Assembly (NCBI GenBank): GCA_963580285.1 | Contig: OY757023.1 | Coordinates: 92,219,108-92,283,107, forward strand | Source: Lucinisca nassula | Taxonomy: Eukaryota > Mollusca > Bivalvia > Lucinida > Lucinidae | Direction of reading: 5' to 3' | DNA: 64,000 nucleotides | Shown here: positions 10,683 through 19,942 of the stretch, one piece after another | How the letters are laid out: every line of letters starts with the position of its first letter | Position numbering within the stretch: the first letter of the stretch is position 1 | Made by a program: the position numbers and the translations under genes | The notes under the pieces: model-generated | Seen by the model: only the letters and a program-made list of their open reading frames with translations | The model's database searches: none | What the model was told of the DNA's origin: nothing

Positions 10683-11410
10683 TACCATATATGGGTATGG
10701 CGGCCATTTTGGTCATGTGACCTGGACCTAAAACGGTTCCCCCAATAAATGCGCCTTATCGTAAGGAGCAAAAATATATCTTATACTTTAGTACTGTATT
10801 CTGAATAGTTTGCAGGATAAAATGCATTCTCACTTTTCCAATACAAAAGCATATGTGTCAAAGTTTGACCTAGGCACAAAGAAGGTCAAGGTCAACCCAG
10901 GGTCACAATTTTAGCAATATATGATGGGCCTACGTCCCAGATGCTATTTATCAAGTTTCGTGGAAATCTGCCCAGTGGTTCTGGAGAAGACTATTTTTGA
11001 AGGGTTTTACCATATATGGCTTGGCGGCCATTTTGGTCATGTGACCTGGACCCCATGAGCAAATTTTGGTTTCCCCCATCCCATAGAGGCTCCATATGAA
11101 ATTTGACTTCAATCGGCCCAACGGTTTCCGAGGAGAAGCAGTTCGAAAATTTTCACATTTTTCGCCTCGGCGAGGCTATACTAAATGGAATGTAATATTT
11201 CGCAAGTTCATTGGTTAGATCTTATTGATATCTATTAGTATGCCAAAAATTGTTTAAATATTCCAAGCGGTTAAGTCACTATCACAAATTTGCTCAAACG
11301 GGTAACGGACGGAGAGACAGACTGACAGAATGACAGAATGACACGGTAATTTTAGGGCACTCTTAGAAAATCAACCGACTTCAGTCGGACGCTTTTTCTG
11401 CGGGTCGTGC
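10683..11410. repeat. Non-coding dispersed repeat (related to 61480-61940)
   Basis: Shares TTTTACCATATATGG and GCGGCCATTTTGGTCATGTG with itself (10683 and 11005) and with 61777-61818. Right end has GACGGAGAGACAGACTGACA and a small hairpin CCGACTTCAGTCGG. No protein signal. Confidence 0.5.
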
Positions 11411-11850
11411 AATTGTGATATCTTGTGAAAAATTCTATTCAGTATATAATGGGTTTAAGGTAGAGATAATATCATTTGCAATGTGTGTCATCATGTAACT
11501 AAAAAAAATAATATTGTTGTTAAAGATAAAATATACAGTGTATTACACGTTACAAAAAACACCTGTATATTTGCACGTTTCAAGCAATTAGGACTATGGC
11601 GGGAAGATCACTGATTAGTAAAATCTGTGTAGTTACGGGCGCATCGCGAGGCATTGGAAAAGGAATCGCTCTACAGTTGTGTGAAAAGGGGGCAAAAGTT
11701 TATGTCACTGGCCGAACACTACACGCCAAGAAAGGATCAAACCGCCTTGGATCGCTTCAACATACAGCGAATGAAATTGAAGAAAGAGGTGGTATGGGCG
11801 TTCCTATAGCCCACAGTGTGACCACAACAACGATGATGATGTCAGTGTGT

Positions 11851-11877
11851 GTGTGTGTGTGTGTGGGGGGGGGGGGT
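11851..11877. repeat. (GT)n-(G)n microsatellite
   Basis: GTGTGTGTGT followed by a G run inside the SDR pseudogene; it replaces a few codons of the original gene. Confidence 0.9.
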
Positions 11878-11919
11878 GTTTGAAAGTATTCAGGCAGAAA
11901 ACGACGGCCAGTTGGACAT

Positions 11920-12087
11920 TCACCATATTTGCCTTATTTGCTGCCTCCCAGCTTGCACATTGTCAATATTGGAAAAACAGGTAACCAGACCCCCCTGACC
12001 TTTCAAGGTCAGGGGGGTCTGGTTACCTGTTTTTCCAACACTGCTAACATTCAGGTTAGGAACCAGCAGATGGTGCAAATAAGGTGA
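11920..12087. mobile_element. MITE-C, 168 bp near-perfect palindrome
   Basis: Terminal repeats TCACCATATTTGC and GCAAATAAGGTGA. The centre GGTAACCAGACCCCCCTGAC pairs with its complement. AT flanks both sides (11918-11919, 12088-12089), and the SDR reading frame confirms that AT is the target duplication. Second copy, same length, at 23092-23259. Confidence 0.88.
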
Positions 12088-12565
12088 ATACTTGTCAATA
12101 ATGAATGGGGTGGTGTAGATAATATTTTTGATGATTTAGGGCTCAAGTTTTGGGAAATGCCTATAAAGGCCTGGGACGACAACAATTCCAGTGGGTTGCG
12201 TAATAATTATATTTGTGCCGCTTATGCTGCGAGAATGATGGCAACACGGAAAAGAGGGTTAATCATTAATGTGTCGTCATTCGGCCGACTTCATGCGAAT
12301 TTTTGGTCTGGTAACTATGAGGCGGGCAAACCGGGTCTAATGACCTGATTGTAACTGTTCTATGGAGGGGCACGTGAAGCGATCAACCAATCAGCTTTAA
12401 CGATGATGCAATCAATACTCCAATTACAGGAAATAGCCTGTCTGAATAGCGAAACAGACTGAAAAGCAAGCGTTTCAACTCCAACAATAAATATCTTAAG
12501 GGAAATGGATACACCTGGCAGGTGTTACACCTGGTAGGTGTGGCAGTTAGTCTACCATTTTTACC

Positions 12566-12799
12566 GTATTTCGGAACACACCTATACAAATACATTGTCA
12601 ATTTTTTGCCAAAGAAAAAGAGATTTTAAAAAGAAAAATTGGAATATTTGCCTTTTTCTGCTCAAAACATAGATTGCGGGGAGTCGACAGAAACGCCTCG
12701 ACGAGGCGATTCTATCGAGTACCCACAATCTAGTGTCTCAGAGCATGAATACGGAAATTAATGCATACCCCTGCAAACCCGAGCTTTACTATATAAAAG
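12566..12799. mobile_element. MITE-A1, left part of a split copy
   Basis: Left end ATTTCGGAACACACCTATAC, centre AACGCCTCGACGAGGCGATT near 12690, breaking off in TTTACTATATAAAAG. The rest (GGGGATCACAATT...GATTTCGTGATG) resumes at 17113-17155. ATATAAAAG at 12791-12799 is repeated at 17113-17121, so everything between is an insertion into this MITE. Confidence 0.85.
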
Positions 12800-12960
12800 C
12801 GAAGATTATATTTTCTTGTCCTTTGGGATAATTGATTCCATTGTGGGAAATTTTGAAAATATCTGAGGGTCGCTGATGAGGCCTAATTGGCCGAAACTAG
12901 CTAGTCTGGCCCAGAAAACATGTACACTCCATATTTTTCCGTTCTGTGGTGTATTCCTTG
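12800..12960 (+). mobile_element. HHR repeat, upstream of Naiad
   Basis: Partial ~260 bp unit starting GATTATATTTTCTTGTCC and breaking at GTGTATTCCTTGC, exactly where the Naiad begins. The unit continues on the far side of the Naiad at about 16826 (TTCCAAAGGATA). Same strand as the Naiad. Either an older HHR array that the Naiad entered, or the pseudo-LTR of the Naiad itself; see findings. Confidence 0.8.
12867..12912 (+). ncRNA. Hammerhead ribozyme, type I, intact core
   Basis: Stem I GGGTCG (12867-12872) pairs with TGGCCC (12907-12912). The core CTGATGA (12873-12879) is followed by stem II GGCC (12880-12883) and GGCC (12889-12892) around loop TAATT. GAAA (12893-12896) leads to a short stem III CTA/TAG. 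The cleavage triplet is GTC (12904-12906), so cutting would fall after 12906. All invariant hammerhead bases are present. Stem III is only about three pairs, as in minimal hammerheads of retrozymes and Penelope-like elements, which often act better as dimers. Pairing was done by eye. Confidence 0.88.
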
Positions 12961-13035
12961 CAGTAATTTTATTTATTTAATAACCGGTATGAACATCGCT
13001 TTAGTTTTGACGGTATCACAACCTTATTAACCAAA

Positions 13036-16000
13036 ATGAGTATTACAAATACATTTAAAGTATCAATATCACCCCTTAGGTTACACTCTGCTTCTTCTGT
13101 ACGGATTCCCCATTCTATTAAGAACTTTAATACTATGTTGCCTTCGGTATTGGTTAGACCCTTAAATTTGTCTTCTGTAACTTCAGTTAATCTCAAAGGA
13201 GCAGGCAATACCAATGTTTTTGGGAGTAGTCTTCGTATAAGACTATCTCCTCTCAAATCACCCATCCTTCGAAAATATACTAATCCGTGGAAAAGAAGTG
13301 GAATGTATCCTAGTATTTCTAAGTGCAATGCCAAGAGGTGCAGATGTTGTTCGCATTTAAGCACTGCGTCTACCATTACTTCATCTGTAAACGGTAGACG
13401 CTTCTCTGTAGTTAACATGTCTGATTTGACATGACAGTCTACAGATTTAATTTATCTAATTACTTGACGTGCTGCAAACTGTAATATGCAGTACGTCGGT
13501 CAAACTAACCGCATGCTTAAAACTAGATTGAACGAGCATTATCGTAGAATGAGTAAGCCTAAGAAAACTGACACTTTCTTGTACCGTCACTTTCGACGTA
13601 CAGGTCATTCTGTAAATAACATTGCTATACAACCAGTGGAAAAACTTTATTACGATGCAAATTCTACATCTAGATTCAAAATAATCAAAAGACATGAAGC
13701 TGAACTGAAATGGATTAAATTTTTACAGACCTCTTTTCCACTGGGATTTAATGACAACATTTATCATGAGGGTAATATTTCCAGAATGCCGGACTTTGAT
13801 ATTTTCTCACTCCTGGAATGTCGAAAACGCAGAACTAGATCTCACGGCACCAGGAAAAATGGTAACTTTAAACGTAAATCACGTGCGTTTAAACGAAACA
13901 ATACTAGACTGAAGTGACTGTCAATTATATTATTAAATCATGGACGCCACTCTATGCTTTCATTTTTAAGTTCATTACCCGTTTCTGTTTTACGTCTTCT
14001 GGACACCGAGGCGAATAAATTCTACGATAGTTCTCATCAGTTATATGATGCGGCTCTCTTAACTAGAGGCTATACTCAGCATACTCTCCGTCCTTACATT
14101 GATTCTGAAATTAATCATAAACGCCATTTCTTCAAAATATCCTTCATTAATAAGGGTATGGATTTTATAGATTTGCCCAGTATCTTTCGTGAGAGATCGG
14201 TGCTTTCTTCCATTCCTGCTTATTTTCAAAATACCGAAACACCTATAATTTGCTATAAATATAACAAACCTGTTAGATCTATCATTTTTAATTTCAATAA
14301 ACTTGTTTCAGATCTTGATATTGATACTAATACTCCTGATTCATGTGATTTTAAAAACTCAAAGTATTGCTATCCTGCTGCTGGTCATGTAATTACTGGC
14401 AATTTGAAAATTATTCCTGATTCTAGGATAAGGAATATAATTTCTAAAGGACCGAAATATCGGTTTCCTTCTAAAATTGATTTCAGTAAATGTAGAGATG
14501 AAATCGCTGCTTCCTTGAATGAATTCGGTAATCGATGGTGTAAGCGAGAGTATGTTGAGTATAAAGCCCTAAAGGACTGGAAACTTAGCATTTTAAGACT
14601 AGTGAATAAACGCATTTCTTTCTATTCTCAAAATACTAACTTATTACCTCCTAAGCTCAAGACGTCTTTACGTCATCTTAAACTAGGTATTCAAGAATTT
14701 CATAAGAAGTTTATTTTGGCCCCTGCAGACAAGGCCGCTAACAACGTCGTCGTTGTGTGACGGCTCCACTATGTTAACACGCTTAAGCAGGAGCTTGGTG
14801 GTACTAAGGCCTACGAACTTCAGCCTTTAGCTGAAGAGAGAGCTATAGTAGATAAACATGTTTGTCTTTCAGCCACCAAGTTTGCTGTGTGTGTTAACGA
14901 AGGCCAAGACAAGCTTCCTACGCTATACTGGTTACCAAAACTTCATAAAAAACCTTACAAAGCACGGTTTATTGCAAATTCTAGTTCTTGCACTACCACT
15001 GAACTTTCTAAATTATTAACTTCCTGTCTTACTGCTATTAAAACGCATGTAATTAAATATTGTGATAAAGTCTTTGAAAGATCAGGAAGAAATCTGTTTT
15101 GGTCTATAAAAAAATCGAATGAGGTTTTAAATAAATTGAAATCTAGACAGTTTCGTGCTTCTAGTCTGTCTACCTACGATTTTTCCACTCTTTACACTAC
15201 ACTTCCTCATAATTTTATAAAAGAAAAGCTTAATGATTTAATTGAATGGGCTTTTCACAGAGAAGATTCTCTCTATCTTGCATGTAATGTCAGAAATGCA
15301 TTTTTCACTTCTAAAGAGCATAAGAATTATACACTTTGGTCATGTCAGAAAGTGTGCGATGCCCTCACCTTTCTACTTGACAATATTTATATTAGATTCG
15401 GTACTAAGTTATTTAGACAAATTGTGGGTATTCCGATGGGTACTAATTGCGCACCTCTTGTGGCTGATCTGTTCTTGTATTGTTATGAAAGAGACTTCAT
15501 TTTGTCGCTTTCCATTGATAACCAATCTGAAATTATTGAAGCTTTTAGCTCTACTTCTAGATATTTAGATGATTTATTAAATATTGATAATACCTATTTT
15601 GATGGTTTGATCAGTCAGATTTACCCCCTAGAACTTCAGTTAAATAAAGCAAATTCTTCTGATACCGAGGCCCCGTTTTTGGATTTACATCTATCTATTA
15701 TAGATGGATTTGTTTCGTGCAAAATTTATGATAAACGCGATGACTTTGATTTTGAGATTGTAAATTTTCCTTTTTTGGATGGTGATGTTCCTCGTGCGCC
15801 ATCCTATGGCGTTTATATTTCGCAATTAATTCGATTTGCTAGAGTGTGTAGTCATGTAACTGACTTCAACACTCGTAATAAATTATTAACGGCTAAACTC
15901 CTTAATCAGGGTTATCGGTACCATAAACTACGCAAAGCCTTTTCAAAATTTTATAGACGCCATTCTGATTTAATTTCAAAATTCAATATTGGACTTAAAT

Positions 16001-16260
16001 CTCTTCTGCAACAAGGTCTATCGGAACCCGAATTTTATGGTGACTTAGTATATAAATTCAGAAAAATATATAACCGCAATGACTTCAGCACCCAATTTCG
16101 TAAAATCATTCTTCGATATAAAAAGATTGGGTACAACATGGATATTATACGACAGACTGCATGCATGGTAGTTAACCCGATCACGGTTGGCAACTTTGCT
16201 TCCCTCTTTAATTGCACGCCGGTGGGTCAGGCCTCAGATTCTATGACGGCTCCAACGTAA
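13036..16260 (+). CDS. Naiad polyprotein: GIY-YIG endonuclease + reverse transcriptase, four in-frame TGA
   Basis: One frame of 1075 codons ends in TAA. It is broken only by TGA at residues 133, 144, 294 and 575; there is no TAA, TAG or frameshift inside. The first in-frame ATG after the upstream stop (12964) is 13036. Order of parts: Cys cluster CxxxxCxCC at 97-105; GIY-YIG endonuclease with LIYLIT (138-143) and YVGQT (153-157) then LKTRLNEH; a basic linker (about 275-293); then reverse transcriptase with motif A YDFSTLY (D715), motif B GIPMGTNCAP and motif C YLDD (843-846). An N-terminal endonuclease ahead of the RT is the permuted order of Naiad elements; canonical Penelope elements have it C-terminal. 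The product would nick the target and copy its own RNA. TGA at 133 (after SDLT), 144 (after LIYLIT) and 575 (after NNVVVV) sit where relatives have Cys, so selenocysteine is the favoured reading. Ordinary nonsense decay is the alternative. Confidence 0.88.
13432..13434 (+). other. In-frame TGA, candidate Sec codon 1 (residue 133)
   Basis: Follows MSDLT, just upstream of the LIYLIT strand. Penelope-type endonucleases normally have the first Cys of a zinc-binding Cys-Cys-His-His set here (from family knowledge). Confidence 0.7.
13465..13467 (+). other. In-frame TGA, candidate Sec codon 2 (residue 144)
   Basis: Follows LIYLIT and is five codons before a retained Cys (RAANC) and nine before YVGQT. 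Relatives read LIYLITC at this spot. Confidence 0.72.
13915..13917 (+). other. In-frame TGA, candidate Sec codon 3 (residue 294)
   Basis: Lies in the basic linker between endonuclease and RT (after NNTRLK, before LSIILLNHGRHSML). The residue expected here is less certain than at the other three sites. Confidence 0.5.
14758..14760 (+). other. In-frame TGA, candidate Sec codon 4 (residue 575)
   Basis: Follows ADKAANNVVVV and precedes RLHYVNTLKQEL, a strongly conserved stretch at the start of the RT fingers. Relatives usually have Cys here by memory. Confidence 0.65.
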
Positions 16261-16825
16261 AGGCTTATTGAAAATTAAAGAGATAATGTTGGTTGGTGCC
16301 TGATGCTCTGTCTCTGGTCGGGCTCATCGGAGTCTAACTGTTGGTTTTCTTTTGCTCCAGCATTTCAGTGGTTTCTTGCTGTCGAGTCCTCACCGTTGTC
16401 TCACCTCTGTGGTTCTTTGATTTCTGTGTTCACGGAGATGTTGCACTGATGAGTTAGGAGGCCTTCATGCGGACTGAACAAATTATTTGTCTAAATCGCG
16501 ACGGAAGTAAGGGCGAGGATTGTGGCCACGTAAAATCGATTTAAGCCCCCCAGTGGAAATCTTCCACTGACCGTTCCAGGGCGGCTCTTCTGTGGCGATT
16601 TATTTATGTTGTTGTTTGTTTCTTGCTGTGTGTGTCACTTGTGTCTTTTAATTTTGGATGGCCATATGGCCATTTTGTGGGAAAGTAACTGTCCTTATGG
16701 CCTTCCTTTGTTTAGGTTTCCATTATGGTCTGGTCGCTTAATGTTTGTATTTCTTTCCCTTTGGTGTCTTTTATGGGTGGAGTAAGTTAATTGTATCAAT
16801 TCCTGATCTTTGTTTTACTTCTACT
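16261..16825 (+). other. Naiad 3' UTR
   Basis: Non-coding, conserved among all Naiad fragments in the window (blocks GCCTGATGCTCTGTCTCTGG, GATGTTGCACTGATGAG, CCTTTGGTGTCT, ATTCCTGATC). A selenoprotein message needs a SECIS here. The only ATGA is at 16449-16452; I could not pair it with a downstream GA and an apical AA into a convincing SECIS. A perfect 8-bp hairpin TTTCTGTG-tt-CACGGAGA occurs near 16419-16436. Confidence 0.7.
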
Positions 16826-17112
16826 TTCCAAAGGATAGCCTTTTTATAGAACATATTTAACTTCACTTCAACTGGTGTATGGGTATGTGTGGCGGCGGCA
16901 AAACGTCTCCCTGCCCTACATCACAGTGTAGATTATATTTTCTTGTCCTTTGGAATCATTGATTCCATTGTGGAATGTTGATAATATCTTAGGGTACTGA
17001 TAAGGCCTAATTGGCCGAAACTAGCTAGTCTGGCCCAGAAAACATGTGCGCACCATATTTTTTAGTTCTGTGGTGTATTCTTTGCTTCCAGAGGATAAAC
17101 CTTTTATAGAAC
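16826..17112 (+). mobile_element. HHR repeat, downstream of Naiad
   Basis: About 1.1 units of the ~260 bp repeat (TCCAAAGGATA at 16827, TCCAGAGGATA at 17087). Its hammerhead reads CTGATAA at 16997, so an invariant G is lost; stem II, GAAA and GTC remain. Ends at the ATATAAAAG duplication (17113-17121). Confidence 0.82.
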
Positions 17113-17155
17113 ATATAAAAGGGGATCACAATTCTATAGGCATGATTTCGTGATG
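17113..17155. mobile_element. MITE-A1, right end of split copy
   Basis: GGGGATCACAATTCTATAGG and CATGATTTCGTGATG complete the MITE that starts at 12566. Confidence 0.8.
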
Positions 17156-17198
17156 GAAATACAACTTTAAGGACCTTATGGTTGCTACTCTGTTGGCT

Positions 17199-17405
17199 CT
17201 GTCCAACTGAAAAAGGGGTCTACTCTCAAAGGGGAAGAATTTGCATCCCAAGGGGTCTACTCTAAAAGGGAAGAATTTGCTCCCCCGGAACAAATTCTTT
17301 CCTTAAAGAGTATACCCCTTAGACATATTCAAAGAGAAACTACTTTTGCAGGAGTAGCCCCACCCACTTAAGGCGTATCTATTTCCTTTATGGGGAACTT
17401 ATGAC
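17199..17405. mobile_element. MITE-D
   Basis: CAACTGAAAAAGGGGTCTAC, a partly duplicated left arm, loop CCCCGG, right arm AACAAATTCTTTCCTTAAAG, then GCAGGAGTAGCCCCACCC. Same family as 9991. Confidence 0.7.
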
Positions 17406-17504
17406 AGCCGCAGTCATTTTCGCAAATTTTACGTCTTGCAGTGCCATTATGGAGTAATGGAAACGGAAAACAACAGGACATAACTACTACTACTCACAAA
17501 GTGT

Positions 17505-17806
17505 GGCTGGCTGCGGTAGCCCAGTCGGATGCAGTCTTACTGGTGCTAAGGAAGACTCGGGTTCGATACCTACCGGGGTCGGCAACATTCTTTCGTGGAG
17601 ATTGATTATGAAATCTTTTTTATGGTTATTTTTTCCCTTCCGCTGATTCAGGAAGGACAGGGGTCAGTTTTTGGCGACAGAATGTGCACTGAACTGGTAA
17701 ACCGCTTACGGATACGCCTGCTCAGGAAAAGAGTGGATAGGTACACTGACAGCCCAAACATGACCCAAATCAGTGTTGACTGGGCCGTTAAATACAAATA
17801 AACAAA
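17505..17806 (+). mobile_element. SINE-T, near complete
   Basis: Head GGCTGCGGTAGCCCAGTCGG, B box GGGTTCGATACC, body GAATGTGCACTGAACTGGTA, tail GGGCCGTTAAATACAAATAA. The anticodon region is shortened relative to 31076. Confidence 0.85.
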
Positions 17807-17957
17807 ACTTGCAAAGTTTACTTCACACAGATAGGAAAAGATTTATTTATTCTGAACATCTTTCGGTACGCTGATAGCTCTAATAATACGTATATGTAAA
17901 TGTTAGAAAGACAGAGAACGTTATATTTCCTCATTTATAAAGATAGCTGGGTGTAAC

Positions 17958-18014
17958 GGGCCTCCGTGGCCTAGTGGATAAGAGTGCTGACTCTTAATCA
18001 TTAGGTCTCTCATT
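17958..18014 (+). mobile_element. SINE-K head only
   Basis: GGGCCTCCGTGGCCTAGTGG through CTCTTAATCATTAGGTCTCT, then homology stops. Truncated copy, not a tRNA gene. Confidence 0.75.
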
Positions 18015-18432
18015 GTTTATTGTTCTTGAGTCCAGCACAGATAGCAATAGTTTCTGTTCAAAAACTTCATGACTACTAAGTGACCTGCCACCAGCTACAG
18101 AATGAGTTGTTAAAAGACTTTTGGCGCATTCGATGGAAGCTATTATATATGATAAGCCACGAAAGGTGTTCTTTATTTCCACTCAATACTTGACGTTTAA
18201 CTATTCAGTTTCTTTTACAATTATATTGTGATCCAGAAAGATATACAGAAGGATTGCAAATTTCAGGTTTTTGCGGAGGTACCGCTCAAAGAAACTGCCG
18301 AGGTTTAAGATACAGTCTGATTCGCAGCAGTTTGTCTGGGCAGGATTAGATCTTCCTAGGCGGTTCAGCAATACTTCAAAGTTCGGTCGGTTTCAGCTCA
18401 TGCAGTCCAATATATTGCCCCAAGGTCTGATC
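18015..18432. other. Unassigned stretch
   Basis: A 62-codon minus-strand frame at 17994-18182 overlaps the SINE head and matches nothing I recognise. 18380-18410 has a short SINE-G-like phrase (GGTCGGTTTCAGCTC). Confidence 0.4.
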
Positions 18433-18682
18433 GGCCCCCATCCATCGGGGATTGAAGAAATAGGTTGGGCTGTATGATGCTTCCACGCAGAGCTGATACC
18501 GGCCGCACATGAGTAGTGTTAAATCGCCTAGAAATTCTAAGCCTGCCCAGGAAAAGTGGCTCGAGTCGGACCGTTCATGCATTTCAACCATTTAGTTTCA
18601 TTGGGCGACAGATTGGAAGCAGTGTCTCAAAAAAGACTCATACAGTGTTAACAGGGACGTTAACAACAAATGAAATAGATAA
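18433..18682 (+). mobile_element. SINE-G, internally shortened
   Basis: Head GGCCCCCATCCATCGGGGAT, GCTTCCACGCAGAGCTGATA, tail AACAGGGACGTTAACAACAA. The CATTTCATCTCAATGTCGGG part is missing. Confidence 0.75.
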
Positions 18683-18737
18683 CCAAGGCCCTATAGAAGG
18701 CCTGATGACTAAGGAATTTTTTTTATATACCCGTTTG

Positions 18738-18794
18738 AAAAAAAAAACAAAAAAAAAAAACAAAAAAAAAACAAAAAAAAAAAAAAAAAAAAAA
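18738..18794. repeat. A-rich tract
   Basis: Poly(A) interrupted by single C; the lysine-rich reading frame through it is meaningless. Confidence 0.95.
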
Positions 18795-19105
18795 CGGTCC
18801 TTTTAAGTTATGGGGTTGGTGTCCGTCCGTCCGTTCGTAAACTTTTTTTTTTCGTTTCCGTATAACTCCTACTATACAGTTTTCATCCGATCAAGCCTAA
18901 AGTGTGTATGTAGTAAGGCTAAGATGTGAAGATGTGCCTAAAGTTTCGAGAATTAATGTCCACCAAATATAATGGCCTTTGAAAAATTCGGTTTACATTT
19001 TCGTTTGGTTAAGTTTTGTGCTATATATGTGTAAACCATATGTACCCCTCCTGATACCAAGGTCACAGACTTCGAAATTTTATATACACGTTTTGTATTA
19101 AAAAA
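18795..19105. other. Unassigned repeat-like stretch
   Basis: Begins with GTCCGTCCGTCCGTTCGTAA, a short tandem typical of dispersed repeats; otherwise nothing identifiable. Confidence 0.4.
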
Positions 19106-19531
19106 TAGAAGTGGAGGCAATGATCAGGAATCGTTACAATCAACCAACAGCTCCCATCAGAGACACCAAAGGGAAAGACACACAAACATGAAACAACAGA
19201 CCCTTATGGAAACACCAACAGCGGAAAGCCAAAAGGACAGTTACTTTCCCATAAAATGGCCAATAGGCTATCCAAAATAAAATAACATAAGCGACACAAA
19301 CAGCCAAATACAAAGCATAACAAAAACAAACCGTGACAGAGGAACCGCATTGGAACGGTCAGCGGAAACGAATTCCACTGGGGGCTTAAATCGATTTTAC
19401 GTGGCCACAATCCTCGCCCTTACTTCCGTCGCGATTAAGACGAATAATTTGCTCAGTCCGCATGAAGGCCTCCAAACTTCAGACAAACCATAACAAAATA
19501 TACCGCGACAGAATAACCGCCTTGAACGTTT
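19106..19531 (-). mobile_element. Naiad 3' UTR fragment
   Basis: Reverse match to 16440-16825 (GATCAGGAATCG, GACACCAAAGGG, CTATCCAAAATAAAA, CGCATGAAGGCCTCC). No HHR repeat at its 3' end. Confidence 0.8.
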
Positions 19532-19679
19532 AAAGTTTATTATTTTTATTCAAAAAATGCATTAAGTGGGATAATGATATCAGCTGGCTCAAATCAGAAT
19601 GTAGACTGACAAGACCAAACCTATTGGATGCTTTTTGAAAGCAGCCAACTTGTTCATTTAATGTGTCAAGATTACGGTA

Positions 19680-19925
19680 TAGGGAAAGCTGCGCAGGATA
19701 GAATAACTGAGGCAGATGAAGTGAAGAAAGATTTGTTCATTGCCTACACGTCCATTTTAACTCCAAACATCATAATATTTTCATGATTTAGTTTTTCATA
19801 AGCTACCGTTTTCGTCGAGCTTTATTTCTCACCCGACGCAAAATGTTGTAAAAATTTGAAAATAGATGCCTTTTGCGCCGTGCTTAATTTTTCTCCCAAC
19901 GCAAAATGTTATAAAATTTAATTGG
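19680..19925. repeat. Partial copy of the large palindrome's left arm
   Basis: GAGGCAGATGAAGTGAAGAA through GACGCAAAATGTTGTAAAAA matches 19960-20110, then jumps to the centre sequence (CGTGCTTAATTTTTCTCCC). Looks like a deletion derivative lying next to the full palindrome. Confidence 0.7.
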
Positions 19926-19942
19926 GTGGCTGTTTTTCTAGC

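Larger units (their letters stand above)
11596..12360 (+). pseudogene. DHRS1-like short-chain dehydrogenase retro-pseudogene
   Basis: Two colinear pieces in one frame match an SDR oxidoreductase of the DHRS1 type. Piece 1 (11596 on) has the NAD(P)-binding motif TGASRGIG at residues 14-21. Piece 2 (12091-12348) has LVNNEWGG, NVSS and the catalytic YEAGK (YxxxK). Between them, near 11815, a frameshift precedes residues reading CDHNNDDDV in another frame. A (GT)n(G)n tract and a 168-bp MITE-C (11920-12087) further split the gene. Removing the MITE and one AT restores ...GQLD-I-LVNN, so MITE entry came after the copy was made. Homology stops soon after YxxxK; about half of a ~310-residue SDR is missing. 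No introns interrupt the match, which suggests a processed copy. The family assignment is from motif memory. Confidence 0.7.
12961..16825 (+). mobile_element. Naiad-type Penelope-like retroelement, near full length
   Basis: Runs from the break in the left HHR repeat to the break in the right one. Holds one long reading frame (13036-16260) and a ~565 bp 3' UTR ending CTGATCTTTGTTTTACTTCTAC. 3'-end fragments elsewhere in the window (19106, 28319, 38423, 59548) end at the same place without an HHR repeat, which fixes the element's 3' terminus near 16825. No clear target duplication is seen directly at its borders. Confidence 0.88.

Noticed and set aside
12873..12912. ATGA...AA...GA pattern resembling a SECIS core
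   Set aside because: The same bases make a textbook hammerhead (CTGATGA, GAAA, GTC with three stems). The GA is not next to the helix as a SECIS needs, and the copy is upstream of the coding frame.
12969..13418. 149-codon open frame on the minus strand
   Set aside because: Exact antisense shadow of the Naiad N-terminal region; the plus-strand frame has clear domain matches.
13432..14760. Splitting the Naiad into four separate genes or calling frameshifts
   Set aside because: All pieces are in one frame with nothing missing between them; only TGA codons separate them.
17994..18182. 62-codon frame as a transposase fragment
   Set aside because: Overlaps a SINE head and carries no diagnostic motif.
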